Source: Desmodesmus armatus (Eukaryota; Chlorophyta; Chlorophyceae; Sphaeropleales; Scenedesmaceae). From it: 64,000 bases of DNA. Positions 46,640 through 58,400 of this stretch are shown piece after piece. The position numbers and the translations under genes are program-made. The DNA is taken from positions 124,001 through 188,000 of the forward strand of contig VIIQ02000076.1 of assembly GCA_007449985.2 (NCBI GenBank), in the 5' to 3' direction. How positions within the stretch are numbered: the stretch's first letter is position 1; the number at the start of each line of letters is the position of its first letter. Below the pieces are notes generated by a model. The model made no database searches. It was given only the letters and a program-made list of their open reading frames with translations, and was not told where the DNA came from.

Positions 46640-47460
46640 CTTGCTGCAGGAGATTCAGGAGATTCACACACTCCCCAAAGGGAGAGCCGTCATGGAAGTC
46701 AAACATGCACACATGGTGTCACAAGAAGGTCTGCTTGTCTGTTTGCACCACACGGGGCACATGCCCTTGGGTCACAAGCTGAAACAGCCTTCGTCAGTAC
46801 GCACCCAGGTCATGCCCCAGCGCACACTCCCTAGAGGGAGAGCCATCCTGCAAGCCAAACATGCACACATGGTGTCACAAGAAGGTCCGCACATCTGTTG
46901 GCACCATGCCAACAGACAGGCGGCCATGCCCCTGGGTCACAAGCTCAACCAGCCTTCGTCAGCACGCACCCAGATCAAGCCTGTATGCACCAGCCGGCAA
47001 CAAGCCACCTCCTTATGCCCATGTGCGCCATGAGGCGCCACTGCAACATGCATCCCCCATGTTGCCTTGTGGGTTGATGCTACCCAAACCCTGTCCCATT
47101 ACTTATCACACACATGCCAGCCCAACAAGCAACACACCAACACTGGCTGAGGTGTCACATGGGGCAGCTTTCCACACACAATGAACTGCCCAATACTACT
47201 ACTGCTACTACTACAACATGATACAACAAACGTGCACACTTGCGGTCACAAGAAGGTCCGCTCGTCCGGCACCACAAGGGGGCCATGCCCTTGCGTCACC
47301 AGCTCGATCAGCTTTCGCCAGAACTCACGCCGATCATGCCTGTATGCACCAGCCCGCAACAAGCCACACCTTAATGCCCATCTGCGCCATGAGGTGCCAC
47401 TGCAACATGCATCCTCCCTGTTGCCTGGTGGGTTGATGCTTCCCAAACCCTGATCACACA
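46640..47460. repeat. interspersed imperfect repeats
   Basis: Blocks with AAACATGCACACATGGTGTC and CACAAGAAGGTC recur near 46700, 46858 and 47240. A block with TGCAACATGCATCC and GGGTTGATGCT occurs near 47041 and again near 47401 (about 360 bp apart). On the minus strand two of the units end in a similar frame (ELVTQGHG...RTFL then stop), which might be the relic of a coding fragment. I cannot name its source. Confidence 0.6.
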
Positions 47461-48039
47461 CATGCCTTCATCACGCATACCAACAAACAACACACCAACA
47501 CTAGCTGAGCTGTCACATGGGGCAGCTTTCCACACATGATAAACTCTGAATGCAACAACATAACACCAAAATAATGCCATGGTCGCCAGTTGAATCAGCC
47601 TGTGGTGCACGGCCAGGAGCACACTCCTTTTCCCCCTGTCCAGGGGGGCGCAACCCCCATCGGCTGGCCCACAGACAACTCCTTCATATGCTCAGGAGCC
47701 GCCGATGCTTGCAATAGCTGTGCTGCTGCTGGACTGCACAGATGCAGGCATAGCAAACGATGCCTCAACCAATATGCCTACGTATGTGTATACGCTATTC
47801 AACCACGCAAAGCCCCTTCTTGTTTGCATTTGTTGCGCCAAGGTCAGGGAGCCTCCAAAGCTGCCACTACTGCGCCAACGGCTGGTGTGCAAGGAGCCGT
47901 CGCAAGACAACTCGCCCTGAGAGCACCCTGACAGATATGCAGCAACCCGCTGCCAGCTGCGCTCCCATGCATCGAAGTCAGCACATGATAGGCACAGGAG
48001 CCGCCACCAGAGACACCAGCAACGCTGGGTACGGCACGC

Positions 48040-51000
48040 TCAGTGCTCGTCGGAGGATGCTGCGGCGTTGGGGTCACCTGCAGCCGCTGCAGCCGCCTTC
48101 TTTGCCTCCCTCTCAGCAGCAATGGTGGCTGAAAGCTTGTTCAGGTCCGCCCACATGGCATCGACGTCAAAGTTCACCCAGCAGCCGTGCTCATCCTGCG
48201 ACACACACCACACACAGGAAGGACCAGCAGTAGCATCATTCATGGTGTGAGAGAGGCATATCAACCACTTGCAGGACTCCTGAACACTTGACAACGCTGT
48301 CGCTTCTTGCACTGACTTGCAGAGCCGCTGGTCATAAGGGTGAAGGTGTCCTGCTGGACGCCTTTATGCATTGCAACACAAAAGCATAACCACAAATTCT
48401 GCTGGCGTCTGGCCACACAGCGCGCCTGTGACATCAGTGCATGTGCTAAAGATGATGTGAGGCTGCAGGCTGCGATACACTGCAGTATCGCAGCCCTTCC
48501 CCCTCAGGCACTGCGTGCGGCAACATACGCTAGCTGGGTTCCACCTGTCTCAAAAGTACAGGATCCAAGCGCCACACACCTTGAAGGACTTGCAGGCCTT
48601 CCACACAGCGCTGTTGCACTTGAAGCCGCTGCCAAATGACAGCTGCCACACCCGGTCGCCCTTGGCAATGCCTTTGAAGGTCTCAACATATGACAGGACG
48701 TACCTGAGGACAGCAACAGCAAGGCAGGAGCAGCAGAAACGGTTTCACCACTGAGTTGCTGGCTGGCAGGCTAGTGCCAAGGATGGGATTATGTTCCCAT
48801 GTACATGTACTGTACCACACTGTCCAACACGCTCCTGCTATGCACCCCCCCCCCCAACTGCAGCACCCTTGGCGATCACACATTGCATGTAATGAATCAC
48901 CCCGTTGCCTTGTCTATCATGCCTTGCATGCATGCAAGTACAAACCTCCCACTACCCACCTCTGGCTCACACCCCTTCCAGGGCCCTCGAACCCCACATT
49001 TTCTACACATTATGGCATGTCACAGAAAGGGTCACTTTTATATGTGAACGCAGCACGTCTATGCGACGCAGGCGCTTGCAGACTGCAGTCGGCAACTCAC
49101 CAGACGCTTGCGCTGCTGACGTTGCCCCAGCGGTACAGTCCTGCCCTGCTGGGCTCAATTGCCTTGTCTGACAGGTTGAGGTGCTGCTGCATGCCGTCAA
49201 TCACAGCACGACCACCTGGGACATGTACACGCATAGACAGGTGGAAAGGTGTCAGGGTGACCACGATGGGACGACAGCCAGTCGCTGCCGCACAAGCACT
49301 GAACGGCAAAGTTTTATCCTCAGCATGAGCACGTACACACGTACAGTGCACCTGAGAAGGTGTGTGTTTTGCCGAGGGGGGTTGCGGGGACGGCAACTCG
49401 CAAGTATGTCAGGATGCAATCAGACAGCACACATGTGGCCACGAGCAGGTGCCTTCACACACTCAAGATGGAGATTTCATCACACACGCTTGCGCTGCGC
49501 AACCTGCATTGTTGCACCCAGACAACCCCGCCACTACCAGCTTATCAATACTCACCGCTGCAAAGCCTCTCAATCAACACCACCACCCCACCACAATGTC
49601 ACTGTGGACGTCACTGCTGCACCCCTCGTTTCCCATGCGTGAGTCACCGCTGTGGCTGCAGATGTGGCCAAGCCGAAGTCAGGTGTGTGTGGCTTCAGCT
49701 TTTTGTTGCCCAGCAGCTTGCTATGTTGGATCGACACAGTCCTCACCACCACTGACTTATCAACACTCACGGCTGCCCCCACCACCACCAACACCACCAC
49801 CTCCATGTGCCCGTCACTGCTGCGCCCCCCCCCCCCCTCCTCCCAATGCCTTCACTCACCACTGTGGATGCAGATGTGCTCAAAGGCCAAGCCGAAGTCT
49901 GGTGTGTATGGCTTCAGCTTCTTGTTGCCCAGCAGCTTGCGGCGAATGAGGTTGATGGCAAACAGGAACTTCTCACTGAAGGGCAGCACCAGGGGCCCCA
50001 GCAGGACCATGTTCTTCTGGAGGGCCGATGCAGCCACTGCTGTGAGGTCCTTGCTCAGCCGCACACCAAGCTCACCTGAAGAAGGCAGGGGTACGGAGGG
50101 GGGGGGGAGGGATTAAATCCACTTTGAAACTGCAGCAATGGACTGCCTATGAATGCCTTCTTACATCACCAATGGCCTGCTAGGACAGTAGTAGCTACAT
50201 CAGTAGTGCACTGATTCAGCTTGGTCAACAAGCACTCTGTAGGAAGATGCCTGCATGTAGACACAGCAAACGCACTGTAGCATCTTGCCAGGAAAGTCAG
50301 TGCGCATGTATGATGCGAGAAGGGAGGGGGGCTGTGCACGTGCTGTGTAGCATGTCGCTCACCGTTCTCATCCTCCAGCTGGTATACACAGCGGTAGGCC
50401 CTGTCCTGACCTGCCAGGTTGACACGCACAAGGTGCTCCAGGGTGTACTTGGCACGCCTGCAGCAATGGGCAGAAGTTCACTCGTCACTGTTACTGTCAC
50501 TGTTACATGGCTTGGGACGTTGCCGTGCACAGCTTCGCATGCACACACGCGAGTCCTGCTGCAGGAGCTGTAGCAGCATGCAGCACTGGCCCCCGCACTG
50601 CATTCAATTCCGATTGCTGGGTCCTGCTGACTGGCCGTGGCAGACAGGCGGCACGCCGACCCTCTCCCCAGCTTGCAACCCCTGCTCCCATCCCCAGTGT
50701 GCTTACTTCGCTTCCTTGGGCTTGTTGCTGAGCAGCATGGCAGCCCCATTGCAGCGGAAGATCACGTTGGGCAGCAGCATGCTGCGGTCATTGCCAGGGT
50801 ACCTGCAGGTCAACAGGCAGTACGACTGCTGCATCAGCACATCATGTCCATGAAACAGTACACAGCACACTCATATGCGTTGGCCTTGAAGCCATGGCAT
50901 GCAGCAGCACCACCATAATGCAGTTACCTGCACAGTGCGCAGAAGAAAGAGCCCGTGCGGTCTACCCAGTTCATCCAGTGTGGAGAGTACCGCCCAGCGG

Positions 51001-54000
51001 TAAGATCCGCCGGTAACAAACCTCCCTCCCCCCTCAAATGACTGTACCAGCAACGCCGCAATGTCTAAATTGTAAATGGCACTCCAATTGGTGAAGCATG
51101 TGTGCTGGGAGCTGAGTCCAAGGCCTGCCTGCATGCCCAGCCGCTCCTTACCAGTTGTTGGTGATGTTTTCATGGCTGACCACCAGGACATACAGGTCTG
51201 GCATGGCCTGCAACACCTGCATGCAGTAGCAATCAAACACCATCCCGGCTCAACTTTCAAGGCACATGGAAGCCGGTAACAGTACCAGCAGTGGCACTCA
51301 CACCCCGCACATACTGTGTTACCAATCAGCATTCAGCTTCCCCAAATGCGCCACCCTGCACCACACAGCGCACCTGCTTTGCCAGATCGATAGCCACCAA
51401 TGACGCACTGCAGCCCATGCCTCCCAGGTTGTAGTTGATGGTCTTGCTACCCATCTTGAAGTGGTTCATGACAGAGGCCGCCAGGCTGGGCGTGGGGTTG
51501 AACAAACTGCACAGGCAGCAACGCAGCAGCAATGGCAGGTGACGTGTCAGTGCGCCAGCCAGCTGGCCTGCAGCCACAAGGCCATTGGTCACCAGCTGCC
51601 GTGGCGTTGCGGCAAGGCAGCACGTGATCCATGAGTGCAGAATGTTTGACGCGTGGACATTCCCCTGCTACTGGCACGAAGCTTTGATGTGCTGCTGGCT
51701 GACTCCCTGCGCCAAGCCTGGTGCAACCAGGACAGCGGCTGTGCCAGCGTGCGCACCTGCTGTTGACAATCACACAGCCAATCTGACGGGGCTGGATGCC
51801 TACAGTCAACACAGCAGACACGCAGAAACAAGCGACACAGAGGTTAGATGGTAGCAGTGAACGATCATACTGACAAGAACAAGACCTCCTCCCACTGAGC
51901 TGACTAATTCACTGAGTGTGAGGGGCAGTCAGCCACCACCTGAACAGCACCTTGCGCCACCAACAGAACTCTGCCACAGCACGTGCAGCTGGCGGCTACT
52001 CAGACTGTGTCCAACAATGTTTTCAGCATCGTAGATTGGAGAATGCTTGGCTATGCTGGCATGTGCTGGGCCTCTCCCACCTGTCTTGTTCAGGAGGTCT
52101 TGGATGGCGCCAAAGCATGTCACCTCAAACTCCAGCCTGGCATGGGCGATGTCCTGAAAGCAGGTTCAGTGCACGCAGAGGCCCAATGAGAGGACATGCT
52201 GCACACAGTTCAGCACTATGTCGCATTCACACAGGCTAATGCAGCACATCACACATTCTGTTGCTCACACCAAGTACTGGCTTGATGCTGCGGCACTGCA
52301 AGCACAAGCTCACACGGATGATCAGAAACACGCCTTGCCGCAAGCTCACCATGGTGATGGGCACGTTCACCAGCCAAGGAGGACAGTAGGTGTTGTGCGG
52401 GTTGATGCCGGATCGCTCCAGCATCTTGCCCAGGAAGTCAAGGGACTCAGGGTTGAAGCGCTGCAGGACACAGGAGGCAAGCAAGCACAGCAAAGCATTG
52501 GAAGCATCCATGCAAGCATGCAGGCATGACTGACAACCCCAAGGTCACTCAGGGCCTCACTCTTGCCACCGTAACCCCACTCAGTGGACAGCTGTTGTGG
52601 GCGTGCAGATCTTCCGCCTGCCGCCATGGGCCAGGGCCTGAGACGCTTGTCACAGCAGCTCAGTGCATAAGCTGCCCTACGACCACCTGTTGTTCAACCC
52701 TGCCGCACACCCACTCGTGCGTGTCATGGCACGAAGCACAGCAATCCTGCACCCATAGGGTGGGTTGCAGCCAGGCTACATGAGAAGTCAACCTCAGCAC
52801 ACCCACATCAAGCAGGAGCACTGGCCACCTCCAGAGCATCCTCACCGTGTTGAGTCCATTGACAGGCACGAAGCGGTCTGCAGGCATGTGCCAGGTGTCC
52901 GGGGGGTGCGCCATTGCGAAGTCCACCAGGTACACAGGCTTGGGCGCAGAGGCAACCTTGCGCACATACCTTCACCAGACACAGCAGCATCAGCGGCAAA
53001 TTAGAGGCAAACGTCAAGGCAAGTGAGTGGATTGCAGTAGTCAGCAGGAGGGGGAGGAGCAGGAGTAGCAACACCGAAGTCAATGTGAGGTGCATGCGAA
53101 GCCCTCCCCCAGACGTCACCAGCGGCACACAGAGCCAGTGTTGTGCTGGCAAAGCATGTGCACACAAACAGCAACACACTTCTGCTTGCTTTTCTATATG
53201 CATGCAACAAGAAACAAGAAGAGTCCCAGGCGCATTCGGCTTCCTCTGAAGCCAAATATGCTTCAGGCCAGCATCAGCCACATCACCAGCATCTTTGCCG
53301 CCAAGCTTACTCAGCACGGCTGTCTGCATGCAGCTGGGACGCAAGCTTGCTGTTGCTCACCAGACCAGTAGCACGACCAAGAGCACCAGAGCAGCAGCAA
53401 CCTGCGCACGGTACCACCAGGAAACAACATGACAACAGGGGCATGCTGTTAGGTGCATGTGACCACGCCAGCATTCGGCTCCTGTCCTGCTGGTGAAGGG
53501 GCTGATGATGGTGTCCTGCCGTCCAGAAACACTGTTTCTGTGGCTGACGCACTACTGCATCTGCTGCACCATTGTGCTCAGCACACGGATTATGCACACT
53601 ACACAATGTGTGTTGCGCCCAGCTGATGCGTCAACCTGTAACAGCAGGTCAGCTAGGCACTGCTGCCTGATTCTGCAGATGAGTTTCATCGCTCCATCCC
53701 GGCGCCTCATACTTTACTGTAGTCTCAGGCCTTGCGCTGTCCTGCAGCTGCTACAGGGCCCTCAAAGGGCAGGACAGGCAAGCAAACCCTGGGTGCTGGG
53801 CATGCTGCGCGCACCTGCAGCAGCACCTGCTGGGGCACCTCCATGACGGGCTGGATTGCCTCCAGTGTGGCTTGCAGCCATGCCTGTACTGGTTCACGGT
53901 TGACCATGAGCTTGTTCTGCACCAGCACGCAACCAACCAGCACAAGCCAGCAGAGGCAAGGAGCAGGTTATTACGAGGCAAACATGCCTGATACTCCGCG

Positions 54001-54355
54001 ATACTGCGATGCCCACTGAGTCAAGAACCATGCTGCCCATGAGGACAAGGCCATTTGGCTTAGGCCATGGGCCAGATGGGCTGCTTGCTGTGCTGCTTGC
54101 TGTGTTGCGGGCCAAGCAGGCTCCTGTTGAGGCTGCTGATGCGGCCGAAGCACTACACAAGTATCGAAGCAAGGTGCAGCACGGCCCTTGCCCAGTGCCA
54201 TCACCCCACTGGGCCTTATGCTGTGCAGCATATGCACAGGGGCTCAGCCCCCGACCCACCATCGCGATCGCCGCAGCTGGGACTGTCAAGAGGGCGCCTA
54301 TGTTGTTCATAACATAATTGACACCCCTTTTTAGGCTCCGGACGCCGTCAGCCAT
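48040..54355 (-). CDS. KCS: 3-ketoacyl-CoA synthase (very-long-chain fatty acid elongase condensing enzyme)
   Basis: Fifteen exons close to 529 residues: 54355-54260, 53916-53815, 53401-53361, 52969-52846, 52460-52350, 52153-52081, 51799-51757, 51506-51374, 51216-51152, 50802-50707, 50457-50363, 50075-49860, 49215-49101, 48703-48580 and 48195-48040. It is the plant FAE1/KCS type: it condenses malonyl-CoA with long-chain acyl-CoA in the endoplasmic reticulum. Two N-terminal hydrophobic segments (about 18-32 and 67-80) precede [11 protein letters not shown]. Signatures include [53 protein letters not shown] and [13 protein letters not shown]. The catalytic triad reads Cys229, His397, Asn430; the spacings 168 and 33 are those of Arabidopsis FAE1 (223/391/424). 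An extra C-terminal 50 residues (WADLNKL, then Ala/Lys-rich, ending DEH) exceed the plant family. The small first exon is inferred from phase and its hydrophobic content. Confidence 0.95.
49535..49745 (-). repeat. tandem copy of KCS exon 12 3' edge in intron 12
   Basis: About 90 bp of the end of exon 12 (coding [19 protein letters not shown], 49855-49945) recurs at 49640-49730 with changes (reading [16 protein letters not shown] before diverging). The duplicated unit is about 215 bp and includes flanking CCACCACC-rich intron sequence. A GT is retained near the equivalent donor. Confidence 0.87.
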
Positions 54356-55015
54356 TGCCAAAAGGTCAGGGAAATTCGGCCAGCCTGTTGGGAACAAAGC
54401 GACACTACGAGTTGCCAAGGAGGATGAAGGTCCCGCAAATTACATGCGAATCATCGTACCTTCCAGCAAGCCGACTGTCAGAGGCCCGGGTGACACGGTT
54501 TGAACGTTGCAAACTTGTACCTCAGCCCAGCCAACGGGATGTTGTACACGCCAACAACATGCCATGCCGATTTACTGCTGTGTAAGTCGCTCAGCTGCCT
54601 CCTTGGAGCAAGGAAAGGATGCACCTAGATCAGGAAGTGGTGCCCAGACACAGAGGACAAGAGGACACAGATGATCCATGGCATGCAGCATACAGGGGCA
54701 TCTAAACAATCCACAAACACTTCGAATGGCCACCCACTAGCACACAGCACCAGGATTCCCAGCTGCGCCAAGGCGAGCAGTGACTGGAGCAGGGCAGGAC
54801 CCAGCAGGTTCACAGGTGATGCAATCCACAACTCCAAGCTGAATTCCTGCGGTTTGGGGCGTGTACTGAAACACAGCCCAAGCACATTTCAATCATGCAA
54901 GCCAGTGTCAGCCCATGCTTCGCCCCCACAACAGGTTCCACGTCACAACAGCGTGCGCAAAACAGTGCACGTTAAGTCAGCTGCTACTACTCTGGAACCC
55001 CCTTCCACACACAAC
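54356..55015. other. KCS 5' flank and 3' flank of the Gln-rich gene
   Basis: The minus-strand open frame 54885-54625 is hydrophobic in part (LLGPALLQSLLALAQLGILV) but has no splice-supported link to KCS exon 1 or to the upstream gene. I regard the stretch as promoter plus 3' UTR. Confidence 0.4.
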
Positions 55016-55433
55016 CTAGTCATGTGCCACCCTCAGCACAGCCAGCTGTGGCAGCTGCTGCTCGACCACAGCCACATGGCCAGACCCAGACTGGAAGCCC
55101 AGCCGCGGCCCACCTCCACCCTGGCCTGAAGAGGACCCTTGCAGCAACACACCCTTGCCGCCAGTCACACCCACCCCTGACCCTCCTGCTGCTGCTCCTG
55201 CTGCTGCCAAGCGACCTGGGCCACTCCCCCGCAGCCCTGGCATGCTGCTGCTGGTGCCGCCGCTGCTGCTGCTGCCGGGCCCTGCTGGTGGAGATGCAGG
55301 GGCTGGCACGGGCACCCTGACAGCAGCATGTCTAGCAGCTGCTACAGCTCCCAGCAGTGCACCACTGCCAGGGTCCGAGCTTGACAACCTGGCTGGCCTG
55401 GCAGCCGCCAGCTGCTCAACCTGCTGGCCCTGG

Positions 55434-55475
<42 letters not shown>

Positions 55476-58400
55476 GGCACAGGGCCAGTGAAGTTTGCCC
55501 CTTGCTGCATCGGCTGCTGCAGCTGGGCCATGCGCAGCATACCCGGCAGCTGCGGCAAGCGCCCCTCGTCCCTATCCAGCTGCTGCTGCTGCTTGGGCTG
55601 CTGCTGGCCCCACTGCTGCATCGGCCTCTCTGCATACACAGCTGCGTCACCTGCACGTGCAGCAGTCAGCCCTGCAGCAGCGGCAGCAGCGGAAGATCCT
55701 TGCTGCTGCTGCTGCTGCTGCTGCTGCAGTGTGTTGCCTTGCTGCTGCTGCTGCTGCTGCTGCCTTGTTCGTCGCCGGTGCTGCTGCGGCTTTGTGCTCA
55801 CAAAGCTTACAAAGGCCTGCTGGCTGGCAGCTGAGGCTTGAAGCGATGACAGCTCAGGGATGAGCCACAGCTGTTTGGAGGGGTCCGGCTGCTGCTGCTG
55901 TTGCATTTGCGGCCACTGCTGCTGCTGGGGCAACTGCTGCCGCTGCTGCTGCTGGGGGCCCTTTAGCACCTGTGACTGTGCCTGCAGTGGCAGGCTGGCC
56001 TGCCGCAACACGGGAACAGCTATGTTGCCCTCACCACTGACTGCCAGAAAGGCCTGCTGCTGCTGTTGCTGTTGTATCGGCTGCTGCTGCTGTTGTAACT
56101 GCTGCTGCTGATGTTGTTGTAGCAGCTGCTGCACACTGAGTTGCTGTGGACGTTGATGAAAGCCCTCTCGCGGCTGCTGCTGTTGCTGCCGCCAGTGCGT
56201 TGTGTTCACAGGAGGCAGGGGTGCCAGAGGTGGTGCTGCCTGCCCACCAGCAACACCCACACCTTGGGGCTGCCAGCACGGCAGCTGCATCACTTGCTGC
56301 TGCTGCTGCTGCCAGGCGCACGCTAATTCATGGCCTGCTGCTGTGCTAGGCACTGACTTCGACCCTGCCAGCTGCTGCTGTCGCTGTTGCTGGGCAAGGG
56401 CAGCTGCCTGTGCCTCGCCCAATTGCAGTACCCCTTCATACACAGGCCCAGCTGCAGCCCAATCACTGCCTAGCCTGAAGTCTGCTGTCCGACGCATGAG
56501 GGGCTTCCTGTGCACCGACATCGGCTGCACAGCAGCACCTGAAGTGCTAATTGTTGCCCCAGCAGCTGCAGCAGCTTCGCCAGCACCAACTCCCTGTTGC
56601 TGGATCCAGTCCCGCTGCTGCCGCTGGGACTGCTCTGAGTCCAGCACACCCTGCTGCTGCCGAGACCTCAAAGCCAGATCATCCACACTGAAGTGCCACC
56701 TGCGCTGCTGCTGCTGCTGCTGACTGTCTGATACTGCTGCCGCATCAGCCGCCGCTGCTGCTGCTGCTGCCATGAGCTCCAACTGCTGCTGTGGCAGCGG
56801 CAGCATCTGCGTCTGCGTCGCCCTTCGACCACCGAGCAGCGGCGCACATCGCGCGGCAGGTAGCAATGGCAGGTGCTCCCCATGCAGCCTGCCCAAGTCA
56901 GCACCAAACCACCCTCCGCTGCTACCAGGCGCCACAGCCTTTTGTTGCCTGCCCGCCACCCCTCCTGGCACCCCTGTCCTTACCCCCTGTCCTTCAGCCT
57001 GCTCACCCATGTGCCTGTATGGCTGCAGAGTCTTCTCAGGGGCAGACTGCTGCCTCCACACCCCACCAACACCTCCAGCAAAGGAGATGTCAGCGGCACC
57101 CCCAGCACCCACACCCCCAGCCATGCTTGCAGGTCCAAAGCCCCCACCGCCCTGCCACAGCTGCTGCTGCTGATGCTGCAGGAGCTGCAGCAGCTGCTGC
57201 TGCCGCGCCCGCAGCCGCGCACGCGCCTCCTCCTGCTGCTGCTGCTCGTCCGCTACCGACCACAGCAGCAGCTCCAGCCCTGCAGGCTTTGTGTTTTGCT
57301 GCAGCAGCCTCACCAGGCGTTGCTCTAGGAACCCTGCGTCCCCGCCCAGGCCCCTCACCACCCCAGCAGCAGACTTCAGCCACATCAGCCGCACCAGCAA
57401 CTGCCGGCCTCTCACAGTCAGTTGAGACAGCCCGCCATCCAGCCCCCCCGTCAAGCCACCCCCATCCGCGCCGGCAGCAGCCTGACCCCCTGCTGCTGCT
57501 GAAGCACCGGCCTCATTGCTGCTGCTGTTGCTGCCGTCAGCGGCAGCTACAGCCGCCAATGCCTGCCAAGGCAGCGCCGCTGTCGCGCGGCCGTCGACAA
57601 ACAGCCACGCGTCCCTGACCGTACCCCGCCGGCCCCACACCCCCACAGGCCCCACTCCTGCCATGCTGCTGCTGCTGGGGTCCGCACCAAGCCCACCGCG
57701 CACTGAAGCCTGCCCGACCGATGCTCCTAAAGACAGCGCGCTGGCTTCGCCATTGGCATTATAGTCCCGCCAACTCAGTGGCCCAGAACCTGCTGCTGCC
57801 ACTGCAGCAGCAGCAGCAGGGGGGTCCCACGGCTGCCTCCCCACAGCCTTGGCCTTTGCCATCAGCAGCCGCCGGTACCAACCCTCCGCCTTAGACACCT
57901 GCTGCTGCTGCTGCTGGAGGTGGTCCTGCAGCAGCTGCAGCCCCTCATGCTGCCCCTCCTGCATCTGCACGCTGCCGTCAGCCCCCAGCACCAACCCCCT
58001 GAGTGCAGAGGGGTCCGCAAGCCCTGCAGCCCTGTAGGCAGCCACTGCTGCCGCGTACTGCTGCATCCCCAGTGCGTCTGATGTCCTGGCAGCAACAGCT
58101 GCATCCTCTTCCCTTTTACTGAAGGATCTGATCTTCAGAAAGTGCCCGCCAGCTGGCACCCTATTCGGCCCACCGTCTACCCCTCCTGCACTGCTAGGGT
58201 CCATCCACCCGGCAGCAGCACCACCACCCTGCATGCGGCTGGTGATGGACAGCTGGAGGTCGGGATTGAACCCACCCCTGGCATCAGCAGACGGCAGCTT
58301 GTACAGCTGCTGCTGCTGCTGCTGGTGCTGCATCTGACCTGCATCCCACGGCTGCTGCCTTGGGAACATGCCCACTGCCCCACCAGGCTGCTGCTCTTCA

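Larger units (their letters stand above)
45131..48039. other. repeat-rich intergenic region
   Basis: Between the start of the F-box/LRR gene and the stop of the 3-ketoacyl-CoA synthase gene, about 2.9 kb. It holds a 97-bp minisatellite and a second family of longer imperfect repeats (listed separately). Open frames such as 46053-47033 (+) run through these repeats and have no domain. The start of the region should hold the F-box/LRR promoter. Confidence 0.6.

Noticed and set aside
46053..47033. 326-codon plus-strand frame
   Set aside because: It crosses the 97-bp minisatellite and the neighbouring repeat family, has no domain and no splice support.
55155..55863. Long plus-strand Leu/Cys/Ala-rich frames, which could be read as membrane proteins
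   Set aside because: They are the complement of CAG-encoded glutamine runs in the minus-strand Gln-rich gene.
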